A stretch of DNA of 64,000 bases, taken from Mya arenaria (taxonomy: Eukaryota; Mollusca; Bivalvia; Myida; Myidae). The stretch spans positions 11,973,937 through 12,037,936 of the forward strand of contig NC_069133.1 in NCBI RefSeq assembly GCF_026914265.1, read 5' to 3'. Positions within the stretch are counted from its first letter, which is position 1. Each line of letters begins with the position of its first letter. This document shows positions 1-11,689 of this stretch, in pieces. The notes below the pieces were generated by a model. That model was not told the DNA's origin, did not search any database, and saw only the letters and a program-made list of their open reading frames with translations. A program made the position numbers and the translations under genes.

Positions 1-184
1 GATAGGATAGTTCATTTTTGACGGTCTACAGAAAATAGGTACGCAAGTAAGATCGTCGAAATTGAATTTCAATATGTACATGGTAGGCAGGGTAACAGTA
101 ATAGAGAAAATCAATTCTGTTAAAATGTAAGTCGTAAATATTTCGGTTATTTTGATGTTTATTTTAAGACAATGATCTTAAAGA
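1..184. other. AT-rich sequence, nothing recognised
   Basis: Ordinary AT-rich DNA leading into the first dispersed repeat. No coding signal, RNA gene or element end was seen. Confidence 0.4.
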
Positions 185-551
185 TGCACTCTTACTCCCA
201 AATTAGATGTACCAAAATTAATACAATTGTTTTAATATACAAAAAAAAGATGAATAAATGTCGCAAACATTGGTTCTTATGAAGAATACCATGTTGCATT
301 TTGAAGAAAGGTTCCGAAAACACGATATTTCTACCTAATGAGACAATATCAGATCGCACTTAATCTTTTAGCACTCACCAATCATTTAATATTTTGGCGT
401 TTTCAGCTATTGAATACATGGGTACAATCTTGTTATCAGTAATAAATATTTGCCATAAAAGCATTATTCAATAAGTAATTTAAGGTTTATATTTCAAAAG
501 TTTTGTCTGTTAAACATTTGTATGCATTGATTTTGAATAAGAGTGTCACAT
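185..551 (+). repeat. MITE family M1, copy 1 (CACTCTTA-ended)
   Basis: A stretch of about 365 bp begins with CACTCTTACTC and ends with the inverted match GAATAAGAGTGTCAC. It recurs in the same orientation at about 49,462-49,830 and inverted, wholly or in part, near 38,150-38,290, 49,870-49,970, 52,424-52,625 and 59,908-60,232. A shared block runs TTTTAGCACTCACCAATCA. No coding capacity is seen, so it behaves like a non-autonomous inverted-repeat element. The transposase source is unknown. Confidence 0.65.
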
Positions 552-1017
552 TACGTCAGTATCTAAATGGAAAAGACGGTTTAGGAAACGATAAAAAATG
601 TTGCAAACTTTGACTTTTAGGCCACTCCAAAATTTTGTTCCTCAGAGTTTGGCGAAAACAATTTGGAGCGAGCAAGCGAAAAAATAACACAATTTTGTTA
701 GTTTTCATAAAACCCGAAGCGAGCAAAGAGCGAACAATATTTATTTCTTATAATCAATATAAAAGATTGTTTAATATAATTGCTCTTTAACCCAGTGAAA
801 TTCCAGTTTGAACTGAATCTCTATTGGACAATGGAAGAATGTTCGAATACATAGTAACTATTTATTCTGACATTCGTTTTTAGTAGTACAAATTTAAGAA
901 ATGTTAAGGAATGAAGACACTTTATTTAAATGTATCAAAATTAATGGAACTGTCCGGAGTTCAGAATACTGCGAGACAATGCCAACCTTATCATATCTCC
1001 ACAATCCTTTCGACACG
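552..1017. other. No gene seen
   Basis: AT-rich DNA. Two similar phrases, GGAGCGAGCAAGCGAA near 664 and GAAGCGAGCAAAGAGCGAA near 716, hint at an old internal repeat. No supported gene was found. Confidence 0.35.
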
Positions 1018-1611
1018 AAGATTATAAGTATCTTCCATGGCCGAGAGTTTAAGATAGGTTCATTCCGACCCGAGCGCAGGGTGTATTGCGGAAACGAGGT
1101 TTACCGAGTTTCCGCAAAACACCCTGTGCGAGGGTCGGGATGAACCTATCTTACACGAGCGGCTATGGTAGATGGTTTTTCTCCCACCTCAGTTAAACAA
1201 AATTAAGTAAAAATGTATTTTTTGCTGGAACTCTTTTGTGCTTAGTGAAAATAATTGTGAATGAATATGCGATAATTCGTGGTTGTCATGAATATGCACG
1301 CAGTGATTCAGATTATGTTAATAGTCAAATCGGTATTTTAATAGTTCTAAGGAGAGTGAAGCATTAATTCTTGAGAGGTGCGTGAACACTGTTTTATTTT
1401 GACATTTGAAGCGAGAAATAATTAATAAGCGTTCTAAATAAGACAAGGTTTCCATGATGCTACAGACGACAGTCTTCAACAAGGGAGGTAATTACAATGT
1501 GGTGACCATTAAAAATGAGTTCCATACGGGCGTTTTATCTTCGCCCGTGGGCAAGATAAGAATTTCTAGCATGGTTAAATTATTGGATCTACTTATCTGA
1601 GGTGGGAGAAA
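1018..1611. mobile_element. Foldback plus TIR element, family M2, copy 1
   Basis: Two joined parts are visible. The first, 1028-1175, is a long palindrome: TAAGATAGGTTCATTCCGAC reads back as a near-perfect inverted match ending at 1153. The second, 1178-1611, is bounded by TTTCTCCCACCTCAG and its exact reverse complement CTGAGGTGGGAGAAA. The same compound recurs at 32,113-32,686 and, truncated, at 33,841-34,175. It has no open frame of substance and is best read as a non-autonomous DNA element. The open frame at 901-1143 is only the palindrome read through. Confidence 0.7.
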
Positions 1612-4106
1612 TATGTGTATTATGCTTTGTTTCAATGTATCATGAAAACATTCGTCCTTTTATCTTTGATAATCAAACTGCGAAACTCGAAAGCCACGAA
1701 TGCACAAAGCCATACACTTGCATTATAAATAGGACCGCATGTAACTTTACTGAGTTTAATTTAACAATTGCCTGAATTGGAACAGCTATTATGTAGGACG
1801 TTGCCAACGAAGATGACGATGGTGCTATGCTAAACAAATACGACAGTGACAGACGAACTATTACTTTCCGAAGAAAAGCGAAGGTTAGTGTCATGTTAAG
1901 AATTGTTTCAAGTGAGGGATAGTTTTATCGGCACATGGGGATTCAAAAATGAGACGCTGGTTTATTGGCTCTAAAACCGCTTCATTACCCCCTTTTGACC
2001 ATAAATTATGGAGGGACGACCTACTTCTACATTGACAATGCTATTTAATTTTCAAAAAATAAACCAGTGGGCTTTGGTTCAAACTGAAAAAAATGGTTTT
2101 AAAACTTAGGTAAACAAAATGTCATAACATCGTTAAACGTAATCCCCCCTTATTTTTAACATTCGGGATTTTTCTTCATCATGAAAATGTAGGAAAAAGA
2201 ACCTTGTGTATTTGTCACAAATATGTCATAATAAAATAATTCTGTTAAAGTATGATAAAGGTAAGGACAAGCTGTTTAAACAGCCACATTAGATATTCAT
2301 CATAATGTACTTCAACGATATCATGTCAAAAGAAGTCGTCAAAGAACATGACTTGAAAACATTTTTTAATAATAGATGTACTTTAATATCAGAGTCAGTC
2401 AGACGTTCTTTTTTCACATTATGATATAAATACCAGACCCATCCTTCAGTCTCTTCAGTCGTACTTCACGAGGTCAGGGACAGACAATGTCACGAGCTGA
2501 CACCCCTGTTCGTAATCAAATGCCAATTCCTAATATAGAAACTAGGACATGACATATGTCTGTTCATTTTTACCGATATAGAATAAATAATTTAATTACA
2601 TTGACATGTTGCGTACTTTTGCTCAATAGGAAGATTACGCAGAAGCCAACGGTCGCATGAGCTTTATTTGTAACGGAAATCTTGTTTGAAAAATGTCTGT
2701 AGATAGGCTCCCAATTCGCCCTTTCGAGTAGAAATATGTGACGTCATCTGCAAAAAAAGAATCATTTTTAGGTTTTCACGTTGACATCAAAATTGATTCA
2801 GAGATAACTTTATTGAGCTTATATTTAACAATGTTAAAAAATAAACTTAAGATCATTTAAAAAAATAAATGAAAAAAAAAATATATAAATATATATACAC
2901 ACACATAGCTATAATTGAATGCTTATTAGTCACAAAACCTCGCATGAATTTAAACGTCACTTTTTCTCCACATGACTCATTTTTGGTTATGCCGTCACAA
3001 TTACTTTTCTTTCAATAAGTATATGCGAAGTTCACTTTTTAACCCAACATCCAGTGATTATGAAAAGACGTGGCCAGAATATTCTTCACTTTTCCAAGGT
3101 TTTCTGTTTGGGTACATGACCATTTTCGGATATATGAAGCTTCTTCGGGTACGTGACCATTTTGGGGATACTTGACCATTGTGGGGTATTTTACCATTTT
3201 GGGGGATATATGACTTGGGGTGAGGGTTTATGAAGAATTACATTTTACAATATACAGCAAAGCATACATCCATTTATCGTTCTTGTGGTGTGTTTTTTGC
3301 AATAATACAATACTATCGATTTGAAAACAGTACTTTTTATTTATATTAAATTGACCTATCAGTATATTTAAAAAAGTGTCTATTTAAGCGACCAGTTTAT
3401 TGATCAATAGTACTTTACATGAAGCTAAATCATATTATTGCTCAGAAAACTTCTCTTACTCCGGTGCTTGATCAATGGCCTATAATGGGAGGAGAACATT
3501 CGAACACAGGGAACCGCGGTCATTACAGACATTAAAATATCATTGTTGAGGATAATGTATTTCTTGGTTACTGGAATTTCCTATTTTAAATATATTTATA
3601 TTGTTGGGGATTTGAAGCAACCTCATATTCCAGTCATAAAAATATCGCTGATCAGCTAACATACACCTGAAATTTCAGCCATCTGACTTCGATATTTTGC
3701 TATAAATTATATTTTAAAACTTCCCTTTAATGACTTGCTCCTCCGTACATAGCGTGTGACAGGTCAATTTATTGTCGATATTTACAAGGATTCCTCCATA
3801 CTTTGTATGTAATTATGGAACTCGTCGTATTACCCAGTAGAAACCCTGTGTCCTTCATAATCGTGGTGTGTTCTCCTCAGAACAATACCGAATAACATGT
3901 AGGTGTGTTAAAAAATAATTTAAGTCATCTGTTTTCCTACGGGAAAGTATTGTGATGGCCGATGTCGGTGTCGATCCCGGCGGCGTCGTGCAAAAACGTT
4001 AACCTTGGCCTGTTTAAATGAAACTTGGTATGAAGAGACAGTACGCACATGTAATGTCCACAACTCTGGCTGTAATTATTGTAGTTTTGTACCTAATGGG
4101 CTAAAA
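1612..4106. other. Long gene-free AT-rich stretch
   Basis: No gene, RNA or bounded element is recognised. Around 3,060-3,215 a loose repeat built on 'gaccatttt(c/g)gg' occurs four or five times and accounts for the open frame at 2,972-3,175. An AT/CA-rich run lies at 2,860-2,910. Confidence 0.35.
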
Positions 4107-4178
4107 AACAAACAAACAACAACGACGACGACAACAACAATAACAACAATAACAACAACAACAACGACAACAGCAGCC

Positions 4179-4235
<57 letters not shown>

Positions 4236-4417
4236 CAAAACAACAACAACAACACAAAACAACAACAACAACACAAAACAACAACACAAAACAACAACAA
4301 CTACTACAAAAAGAACAACAACAACAACAACAACAACACAAAACAACAACAACAACAACAACTACAGCAGCAGCAGCAACAACAACAACAACAACACAAA
4401 ACAACAACAACAACACA

Positions 4418-4458
<41 letters not shown>

Positions 4459-4530
4459 CAAAACGACAACAACAACACAGAACAACAACAACAGCAGCAG
4501 CAGCAACAACAACAACACAAAACAACAACT
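4107..4530. repeat. (CAA)n compound microsatellite
   Basis: About 420 bp of CAA triplets interrupted by 'acaaaa', 'cga' and 'cag' variants. The triplet period leaves every frame open on both strands, giving poly-Thr, poly-Asn, poly-Gln, poly-Val, poly-Leu or poly-Cys readings. None is a credible protein. Confidence 0.95.
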
Positions 4531-5028
4531 TTTAGCGCATGTCTGGGCAGTCAACGGACTTCCCGGCCTGTGGGAAGTAGGTGTTATGACTGTCACTTAT
4601 ATCAGGTCTTGAACAAGAGGCCACAGTAGCAAAAACTTTGTAGAATCATTAAGGTCAACGACACGGGACGCTTCGGCCTAATTCCTCAATAAAAGAACGG
4701 TTGACCACCTTCCTTATTTGCCCCTGAAAGAGGTCATGGATTCCAATTCTATCACAAATATGCCAAATGACAAAATACTAATACAATGCACTAGGAAATA
4801 GCATTGTATATTGATCGTTACTGAGTTAAATGATATATCACCCGTATTGGTACAGGTTTTTATTTTTAATCACTTATGTTCGATTTCGTTTGACACAAAG
4901 GAAATGCATGTGCAAGATTGATCACAATCATCACTTACATCCGACTTGAGGAGAACTACACCGTCGCCAGTGCGAGTAGGTAATACATATTTTACAATTC
5001 ATTGTTGATATTAATTGCAATTAACACC
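4531..5028. other. No gene seen
   Basis: Moderate-complexity sequence with no ORF, RNA or repeat boundary that I can support. Confidence 0.35.
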
Positions 5029-5345
5029 AAGGGCGTAGCTAGCCCTCTATTAATGTGGATTCATAATTGTGCTAAGGGGTCCGGGGGTATGCCCCTCGAT
5101 TTTTTTTGAAAACCATGGTGCAATCTGGTGCATTCTGGGCGTTTCGATGTGCTTTATTTAGTACTGGAAAATGGACAGTATTAGGATCATGGAGTCAAGT
5201 ACACATACTGCAACTGTGGCTGATTTTTTTAAATATTTTTGTCAGAATCATGTGGATTCAGCCGCTTACTCACGCAAAGACAGCAACGGGACTGGACACA
5301 GTGTGCAGGGAATGTCTATACTAAAATATTTGGGCGTATATTTAA
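5029..5345. repeat. Dispersed repeat M3, copy 1 (GGGCGTAGCTAGCC start)
   Basis: The block starting AAGGGCGTAGCTAGCC and containing GAAAACCATGGTGCAATCTG and 'gaaaatggacagt' is found again, diverged, at 8,337-8,660. The alignment holds for about 300 bp, with a short extra segment in this copy. Two overlapping open frames here (5,106-5,324 and 5,171-5,398) are not conserved in the second copy. I call it an interspersed repeat of unknown class. Confidence 0.6.
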
Positions 5346-6130
5346 ACGTTAGTGTTAGAAAAGCATTCCCGACAGGGGCTACTGCTGTTAAATTATGATG
5401 GACATAACATTTCCACGATATATGACGTACATCATTCATTCCCTCTCGTGCTCAACCCGAGCCTTTCAAATCTGGCAGGTAACATGTTCTTCAAAAAGCG
5501 GACATCTAAACTTAGTTGTATATTATAAAGTAATACATACTTTCCGATAGTTTTCAGTGCTGTTTACTTCAGTATTAGTGCGGGTGAAACTGACTGTCCA
5601 ATCGAACACAAAGGGTGTTAAACGAAAAGAACGCTACCTTCAGGTAGCAGTAATGTACATAATAGTACATATACATAAGTTCCTGATTGCTAGTTTTCAT
5701 CTCATACACAATCTACACACCACTACTACCAAGGGCAATTACTCTGTAGCTATGTCAACACCTATATTTTGGGTTATAATTCCTCTATATCTTTATAGGC
5801 CATTACAGAAGAGCAACATAGATTAAATGATAGATTTTTATCCATTTTTAATGGGGGCAGGGGGTAAAATGTTACTTTCATTTTTCCTAAATGACTGTTT
5901 CCAATGTTGAATATGTGTTCATGCTTTTTCTCATTACATAAGGGACCATATACATGTGTTTCTAGACGAACCGCGTACAAGATTGTAACAATTCTCCTTT
6001 TTACATGTGACTGTTATACATCGAATTCGTGGGTATGAATAAATGCCGTTTCCGGACAGTAACGGATCGATACGCAAATGCAGACCCTAGTTCAATATTA
6101 CTATTTTAACCAATAAAAATTAAGAGGCGG
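5346..6130. other. No gene seen
   Basis: AT-rich DNA with an 89-codon open frame at 5,557-5,826 that shows no domain, signal peptide or splice context. Probably non-coding. Confidence 0.35.
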
Positions 6131-6292
6131 TGGGAAAAAGAGGGCAGGGGGGGGGATGAAAATTTAGGAATAAATTTATGTCGTCTAAATAGGGGCGGCT
6201 CCTGGTTTGGTGCGTGTGTGTGTGTGTGTTAGGGGGGGGGGGGGGGTCATGGTTGGTGGTGTTGCGTAACTGAGGAGGGGGTGGGGGTGGGG
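6131..6292. repeat. G-rich low-complexity tract
   Basis: Runs of G on the plus strand (the longest around 6,232-6,246) flank a (GT)n run near 6,211-6,229, followed by GGAGGGGGTGGGGGTGGGGG. It is the most G-skewed stretch in the window and could form quadruplex structures. The minus-strand proline-rich frame is an artefact. Confidence 0.8.
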
Positions 6293-6404
6293 GTGCAACG
6301 TTTGACATCCTCCATCAGAACGGATTTGTATAGGGTTCAATATTGTGAGTAGAGAGTATGGGGATCCTCGACCAGAAAGTTTTAGCTTTTTGGGGTCTTA
6401 TTTG

Positions 6405-6628
6405 GTACAGTTAATTGTTTTACCTTTTCTCGTATACACTTGACATTAAATGGTTATCTTTGACAATTTTTATCCACTAGAGTGCTATACTTATATAAAT
6501 AATATATTTGTTAAGTTATTTATTTTACCCTTTCTCCTATAAACTTGACATATATATGTAGTCATTTTCGACAATTTTAATCCGCTAGAGTGTGTTATAC
6601 TTATATAATTAATATATTTGTTAAGTTC
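6405..6628. repeat. 112-bp local tandem duplication
   Basis: Two adjacent diverged copies (about 6,405-6,516 and 6,517-6,628) share 'tttacc(t/c)tttctc', 'aacttgacat', 'gacaattttaatcc(a/g)ctagagtg' and 'atatatttgttaagtt'. Non-coding. Confidence 0.75.
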
Positions 6629-6989
6629 CGTTGATTAGCGTATAGAGTACAGTGAGTTAGCTTAAGCGTATAGTGATTTGTAATGTGCGTGGAAAACAAC
6701 AACTCTAACGTTACGTGCAGATTTTAATGTTTTCGAACGCTCTCACTTTAAACAGGTCATGATTTATGAGATTTGATAACAATTGATAAATAGTCATTGT
6801 AATTGACGAATAACACTACGATAAAACGATCACTGAAAGCGGATGTCAACGCTCGTCTGGTACTGTTCAGACAGAAACGGGGCATACGTTGACAATCATC
6901 AAAGCCAGCATTATGGACACTGGCTTACCCATGCGCGTATTTTCTTTTGCAACATGTAAACAAACGGTTTCATGTAATTACCAGGCCAA

Positions 6990-7890
6990 TGTATAAAAGG
7001 GAAATCAATCAGACCCTAACAATTACAGGGGGATAACTCTTACTAGCTGTTTTTCAAAGTTATTTACTATCGTACTAAATGAAAGGCTGAAATTGTGGGA
7101 AATATTATTTTAACAGATGCTCAGTTTGGAATTAAAAATAAGCATAGTACTGCTAATCCTGTCTGTATTTTGCATTTGTTGATCCAAAAACAGTTTGAAA
7201 GCAAAAAGAAGCTGTTTTATTGATTATAAAAAGCTTACGATTGCATTGATAGAACCAGGCTTTGGTATAAGTTCATAAAATTGGGAATCGACGGGGACAT
7301 TTTGCCCCTTTTTCTATCTATGTATAGCGAGGTGAAACTTTGTGTATAACACTTGGGAACATTGTCAGAATTTTTCAACTGTAACCTTGGCTTGTTTCAA
7401 GGGGAGATAACCTCTCCGAAATATTTCTCACTTTTCTTGAACGATATTGAAATGCATTCGCAAGAAAATATTAATGTCGGTATAACTGTTGACCAAATTT
7501 CAATATATTTATTGTTATTTGCAGATGATGCGGTTTAACAATCCACTAACACTTTGGCCTTGTATGGAGAGTTGGGTATATTGAACGCCATATCAGAATG
7601 GTGAAATACTTTTTAAAGCTCCAATCAGTAAAGCAAGAGAACTGAATTTTAAATGCTGTATTACAACGTCTCCTTCATGAACTGGGTGTCAAGAGTTTGT
7701 GAGATTCTTCAATTATCTGGTCTCAATGAAGTATGGCTTTATCCTGGTTCTGTGAAAATTGAATGTTTTGTGCCTGTTCTTCGGAGTAGACTTCGAAATA
7801 TTTATATCAGTAATTGGAGATCTGGGTTAGACTTATTCTATGCTCTAGAGGTATTCCGTGAAATTAAAGTACTTTTATAATCACATTAGA
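6990..7890 (+). mobile_element. Decayed LINE reverse transcriptase fragment
   Basis: Reading across frames, non-LTR reverse transcriptase signatures appear in the correct order: 'DPNNYRGITLTSCFSKL' from about 7,010, 'LSMYSEVKLC' near 7,313, 'GLFQGEITSP' followed by 'LFLNDIE' near 7,395-7,450, and the catalytic 'LLLFADDAV' at 7,510-7,536. A C-terminal stretch of the kind found after the RT palm follows in another frame at 7,653-7,880. The pieces lie in several frames with stops between them, so it is dead. The 5' half (endonuclease) is not seen. The clade is not assigned, though the GLFQGE...ND spacing suits a Jockey/I/CR1-like group. Confidence 0.8.
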
Positions 7891-8336
7891 AATATATTTT
7901 ATTGGTGCGAAGTAGTAATAAAATACTTATTAGAAAAATAGCAATGTATTGTCATAAGACGTTCAAACTTCGTGATTCGTTGATATAATTTATGGGTCAT
8001 GGATGTTTTCTATCTTATTTGATAGGGTAGAAACTCATATTTTTTTAGTTGTATGTTTTGTTATGTTTGTATATGTTTGCATTATTTTCCTTGTCCTTAC
8101 GCTGTAATCTAATGCACTTTATTACCCATTATACGCTGTCATATGTGGTTATATAGATAACCAATACATGATTACTGTTTGATCCATCTTAAATAACATC
8201 CGATTGTATTTAATTTTCCATAAAAATATGATATAATATAATTTTATTCTCATCATATAAATCCCAGAAACAATAAAATCAAATAAATGTATCGTATAAT
8301 ATGCTATGAAAACTCCAGGTTGCAACTGGACACATA
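7891..8336. other. Probable LINE tail, otherwise empty
   Basis: The first ~250 bp may be the rest of the LINE ORF and its 3' untranslated region (short matches such as 'KTFKLRD' near 7,958). Beyond about 8,150 nothing is recognised. Confidence 0.35.
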
Positions 8337-8660
8337 CAGGGGCGTAACTAGCCATTTATTCATGTGTATTCATAATTATGCTGGTGGGGTACAGGGGCTC
8401 GGAAAATTTTGAAAACCATGGTGCAATCTGGGCGTTCTGATGTGCTTTATACAGTACAGGAAAATGGACAGTTTACGGATCATGTAGTCAAGTACGCATA
8501 CTGCAACTTTGGCTAATACCTTTTATTTTCTTTTGTCAGACTTATGTGGATTCATCCGCGTACCCACGTATAGGCAGCTATATCCTAAATGGATAAATTC
8601 GACATTTTGTACAAAGGCCATGTATAATGTCAAGACATTCCTTGGAAACTGCAGGTGTAT
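8337..8660. repeat. Dispersed repeat M3, copy 2
   Basis: Starts GGGGCGTAACTAGCC and follows copy 1 (5,029-5,345) through GAAAACCATGGTGCAATCTG, 'gaaaatggacagt' and 'tgtggattca'. By eye the divergence is clearly above ten percent, so both insertions are old. Confidence 0.6.
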
Positions 8661-9751
8661 ATGTGCAAAACATAAAGAACGTTCACTTGGCGAATAACGA
8701 AATCGGATAATGATCTAGTACTTTACTACAACAATCACAGGTTGAATAATTACACACAGGAACGGTCCAATGCTACACGATAGATTTCGGACCATTTTTA
8801 CTAAGTCAAGAGCCTTAACTGTTTGTTAGACAAAAAACGTGTGCCAATGACATCTCAGGCGCTAAACAACCATTGCTGACCTACTTTCAACATTTTAAGT
8901 GTTAAGTGTTTTGGTGTAAAACAATTGGGTACGTTGAAGCGACGCAATGTTATCATACCATTGTTTTACTTAGTCAAGAGCCATAAATATTGTAATATGA
9001 AGTAAAATGATATATTGTTAAAACTATGAAATGTCAAAGAAATCGGTACACCGTCGTTCCATCTTGACAAACATTTCAATGAGGTTTCATGAGTGCAAAT
9101 CCAGTTATTTTGGCTTTACACACGACACACACATGTTCATGGACGCAACGAGGACCGTCGCGACTAGACGAGACAAACGCATTTTATTATACTTGAGAAC
9201 AGCATAAGAACAACGAGCTATGCAAATATAAGAAGTTGTGTATATATTTACACCGCCACTGAGCTGGTCAACGGCAATTTATTGAAATTTAATAAAAAAA
9301 TGTGTTTGGCTATTTCAAGACAGTTCAAGCATGAACTACTTAATGTTATAGGATGGCCATTATTTAGCTGTGCGTCAGAAATGAGGTGATGTGATCTTTC
9401 ATGAAAAATGTACGTGCAATGACTAAAAACAATGAACATGGTTTCAAGGCTGAACTTATGGCAAATCATGGCTATATACATCTATTACATTTTTATACGC
9501 AAAATAACTTCATTGATAGGTGTATTTGTATATAATGCAATATGCTATGATGCTAAATATCAATTGTGAATACATGTTCTTCATTATATTGTCCTGAGTT
9601 ATTGGTCTGTCTTTTATCAACTGTTTGTATGTATATTTCTTATACATTGTTTGTTCTTTGTTTAGTATGTCTATTCATCTAAAGTAATAATGCATCTCTC
9701 TCTCTCTCTCTAGCAATACTTCTCTTTTGAATTTGAAGCTTGGCTAGATTA
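8661..9751. other. No gene seen; short (CT)n run
   Basis: AT-rich sequence without recognisable genes. A (TC)n microsatellite of about 20 bp lies near 9,693-9,712. The 77-codon minus-strand frame at 9,248-9,481 shows nothing recognisable. Confidence 0.35.
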
Positions 9752-10368
9752 AAGGGACTAGACACCAGATGATACAATTGCTAGCAAAAAGAAAATTGTC
9801 AAAAACTTACATAAAATTGATATCTAACGCGCCGCATTTTACTTACTGATGTATCTCATCGCATACCACATATTTCTTTTACAGTTTTTTTAGTATGTTT
9901 CTATTTTAAATTTTCTTGGTTTGTCTACCACGTACATCTTAGTTAATTTAAAAATAGCGTCGATATATGTACCTGTACTAATCACATGACTTTCACATGC
10001 TATATACACACTATAAACTGGGAAACCATTACGCGCTATTTTTATGTTGTTGATTTTTGCTTTATGTTTTTGTGTCTTTTTGTATTATGCTCTCTACTGT
10101 ACTACTTAATCTTAGTGTGTTTCTATTTGTTTATATTATCACCATGACTATGTGTTTAATGGCCATAGGCATTTGTATGCCGGTCTTTGCCAATAAACAT
10201 TTAACTTGAACTTAAACTTAAACATGTAAACTTAGCTGAGACAACGACAAAATAGTTATTTAATAATTTAAAATGATGTTCTTTCGGCCTCATACTATCT
10301 CATTTTGCCATTTCTATGCCTGTTATGTGGAAATAATGTATTATCATTCTCGTGTCTAGTCCCTTTAA
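9752..10368. mobile_element. TTAA-flanked MITE (AGGGACTAGACAC ends)
   Basis: The element body 9,756-10,364 starts AGGGACTAGACAC and ends with the exact inverse GTGTCTAGTCCCT. Both ends are flanked by TTAA (9,752-9,755 and 10,365-10,368), the target duplication typical of piggyBac-type transposition. There is no transposase. An inner segment of about 10,040-10,215 ('ggccataggcatttgtatgc' and 'gccaataaa', then an A/C/T-rich simple tail) looks like a LINE 3' end inserted inside the MITE. Confidence 0.8.
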
Positions 10369-11080
10369 GGAAGATAAGACTTTAAGGACTGAATTCACAA
10401 ATCATCACTAATTACCTTAGCAGTTTTACATCTTTTAACTCGCTTCTCTTTGAACTCTAATTGATGGTTTACAAAGATTTTTGTTTGCTCATCACAGTCA
10501 TAAACAAAATTTGGTGTCGAAGAAAGTTCGACATAACCAGACATCAAGATTACAGAGTTCGACATAGCGAGCTCCGACTGTGGTCATTTTACGTTAAAAT
10601 GAGTTTCCCTAGAAATTCAATATTGTCCTATTATATATGTTGAACACACATACGTATTAAAGCGAACTTCTTTATCCGCAATAACCAATTAAAAAAATAA
10701 CGGACGACAACCACTTTATGAATCAATACATTTTGTGTTTCAATTTGTAATAGTAATATACTACACACCTTTCAACAGTATTGCTATAACTATCAAAACA
10801 TCGAAATCACGCAGCTGAGTGCAACGCAATCAATAATTGTATTAATGGGATCGAACGCTCACGTGTCCATGATATATAACCTATGGCTTCTTGGAGTTGT
10901 GATATACCTTATTACTTCAAAAACAATTTGATTTAATGACATGTTGACACGTTCTGTACACCTAGTGCAGTAATTACTATATCATTCAGCCAACTAATGC
11001 TGATACTGACAAAATGCAATTTTGATATAACACATTTATTGCCATACCAAAATAACATATTTTACAATATAGAGAATACT
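10369..11080. other. No gene seen
   Basis: AT-rich. A 60-codon frame at 10,461-10,643 has no supporting feature. Confidence 0.35.
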
Positions 11081-11173
11081 AGGTTAGTGCCGTGGATGGA
11101 AGAAGTTTATCTGGCAAGGCGAAGGAATCCGCAGCCGAGCCAGATAAACATTCTCCACCCACGGCACTAACCT
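11081..11173. repeat. 93-bp palindromic element
   Basis: AGGTTAGTGCCGTGGATGGA at the left matches AGGTTAGTGCCGTGGGTGGA read back from the right end, and 'gtttatctggc' pairs with 'gccagataaac' inside. The loop is about 25 bp. Flanks are 'tact' and 'tatt', so a TA-type target is possible. Probably a tiny foldback element. Confidence 0.7.
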
Positions 11174-11689
11174 ATTATTATATTTATCCTGTTTCTTTGG
11201 TTAATTAAACGCTATAAATAACCTTAAAATATTAAAAGTATCTATAAAAATAAGGGGAACAACTGTTTTTCCCTGTTGACGTCAGCACACTCGGTATCCA
11301 TGTTTAAATCGCCAACAAAATAGTTCCCAAAACTGTTCAATTTTTTTTCAATACGTTTATAGTCAAAGTCATTGCATTTAAATACGTCAATATCAAATAA
11401 AAAAGGCTTTTAAAAATGCATAAACATGGATCAGTCACCAGACATTATCTGATGATATAACATTTATTCCGCAAGTCACAGAGTACAGTACACAGGTCGT
11501 GGTTCAAGATCACGAGTGTTTACAAACAATCGCCACATGTTAAATGGATTTAATTCATGTTGATAGTGTTGGATGTTCAGAACTGCACGGGCAAAGTGAT
11601 CATTCATTTTTGTTGTAAGTGAGATTTTATCATTCACCACACAAATGAAATAAACCATCGTTGAATGCTGCACAGTTTTCAGCATTTGC
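11174..11689. other. No gene seen
   Basis: AT-rich; a 77-codon minus-strand frame at 11,476-11,709 runs into the LINE on the other strand and is not supported. Confidence 0.35.

Noticed and set aside
4005-4596. Long poly-Thr/Asn/Gln and poly-Cys/Val/Leu frames
   Set aside because: All are readings of the CAA microsatellite, open in every frame on both strands.
6120-6308. Proline/histidine-rich minus-strand frame
   Set aside because: Reading of G-runs and a GT repeat.
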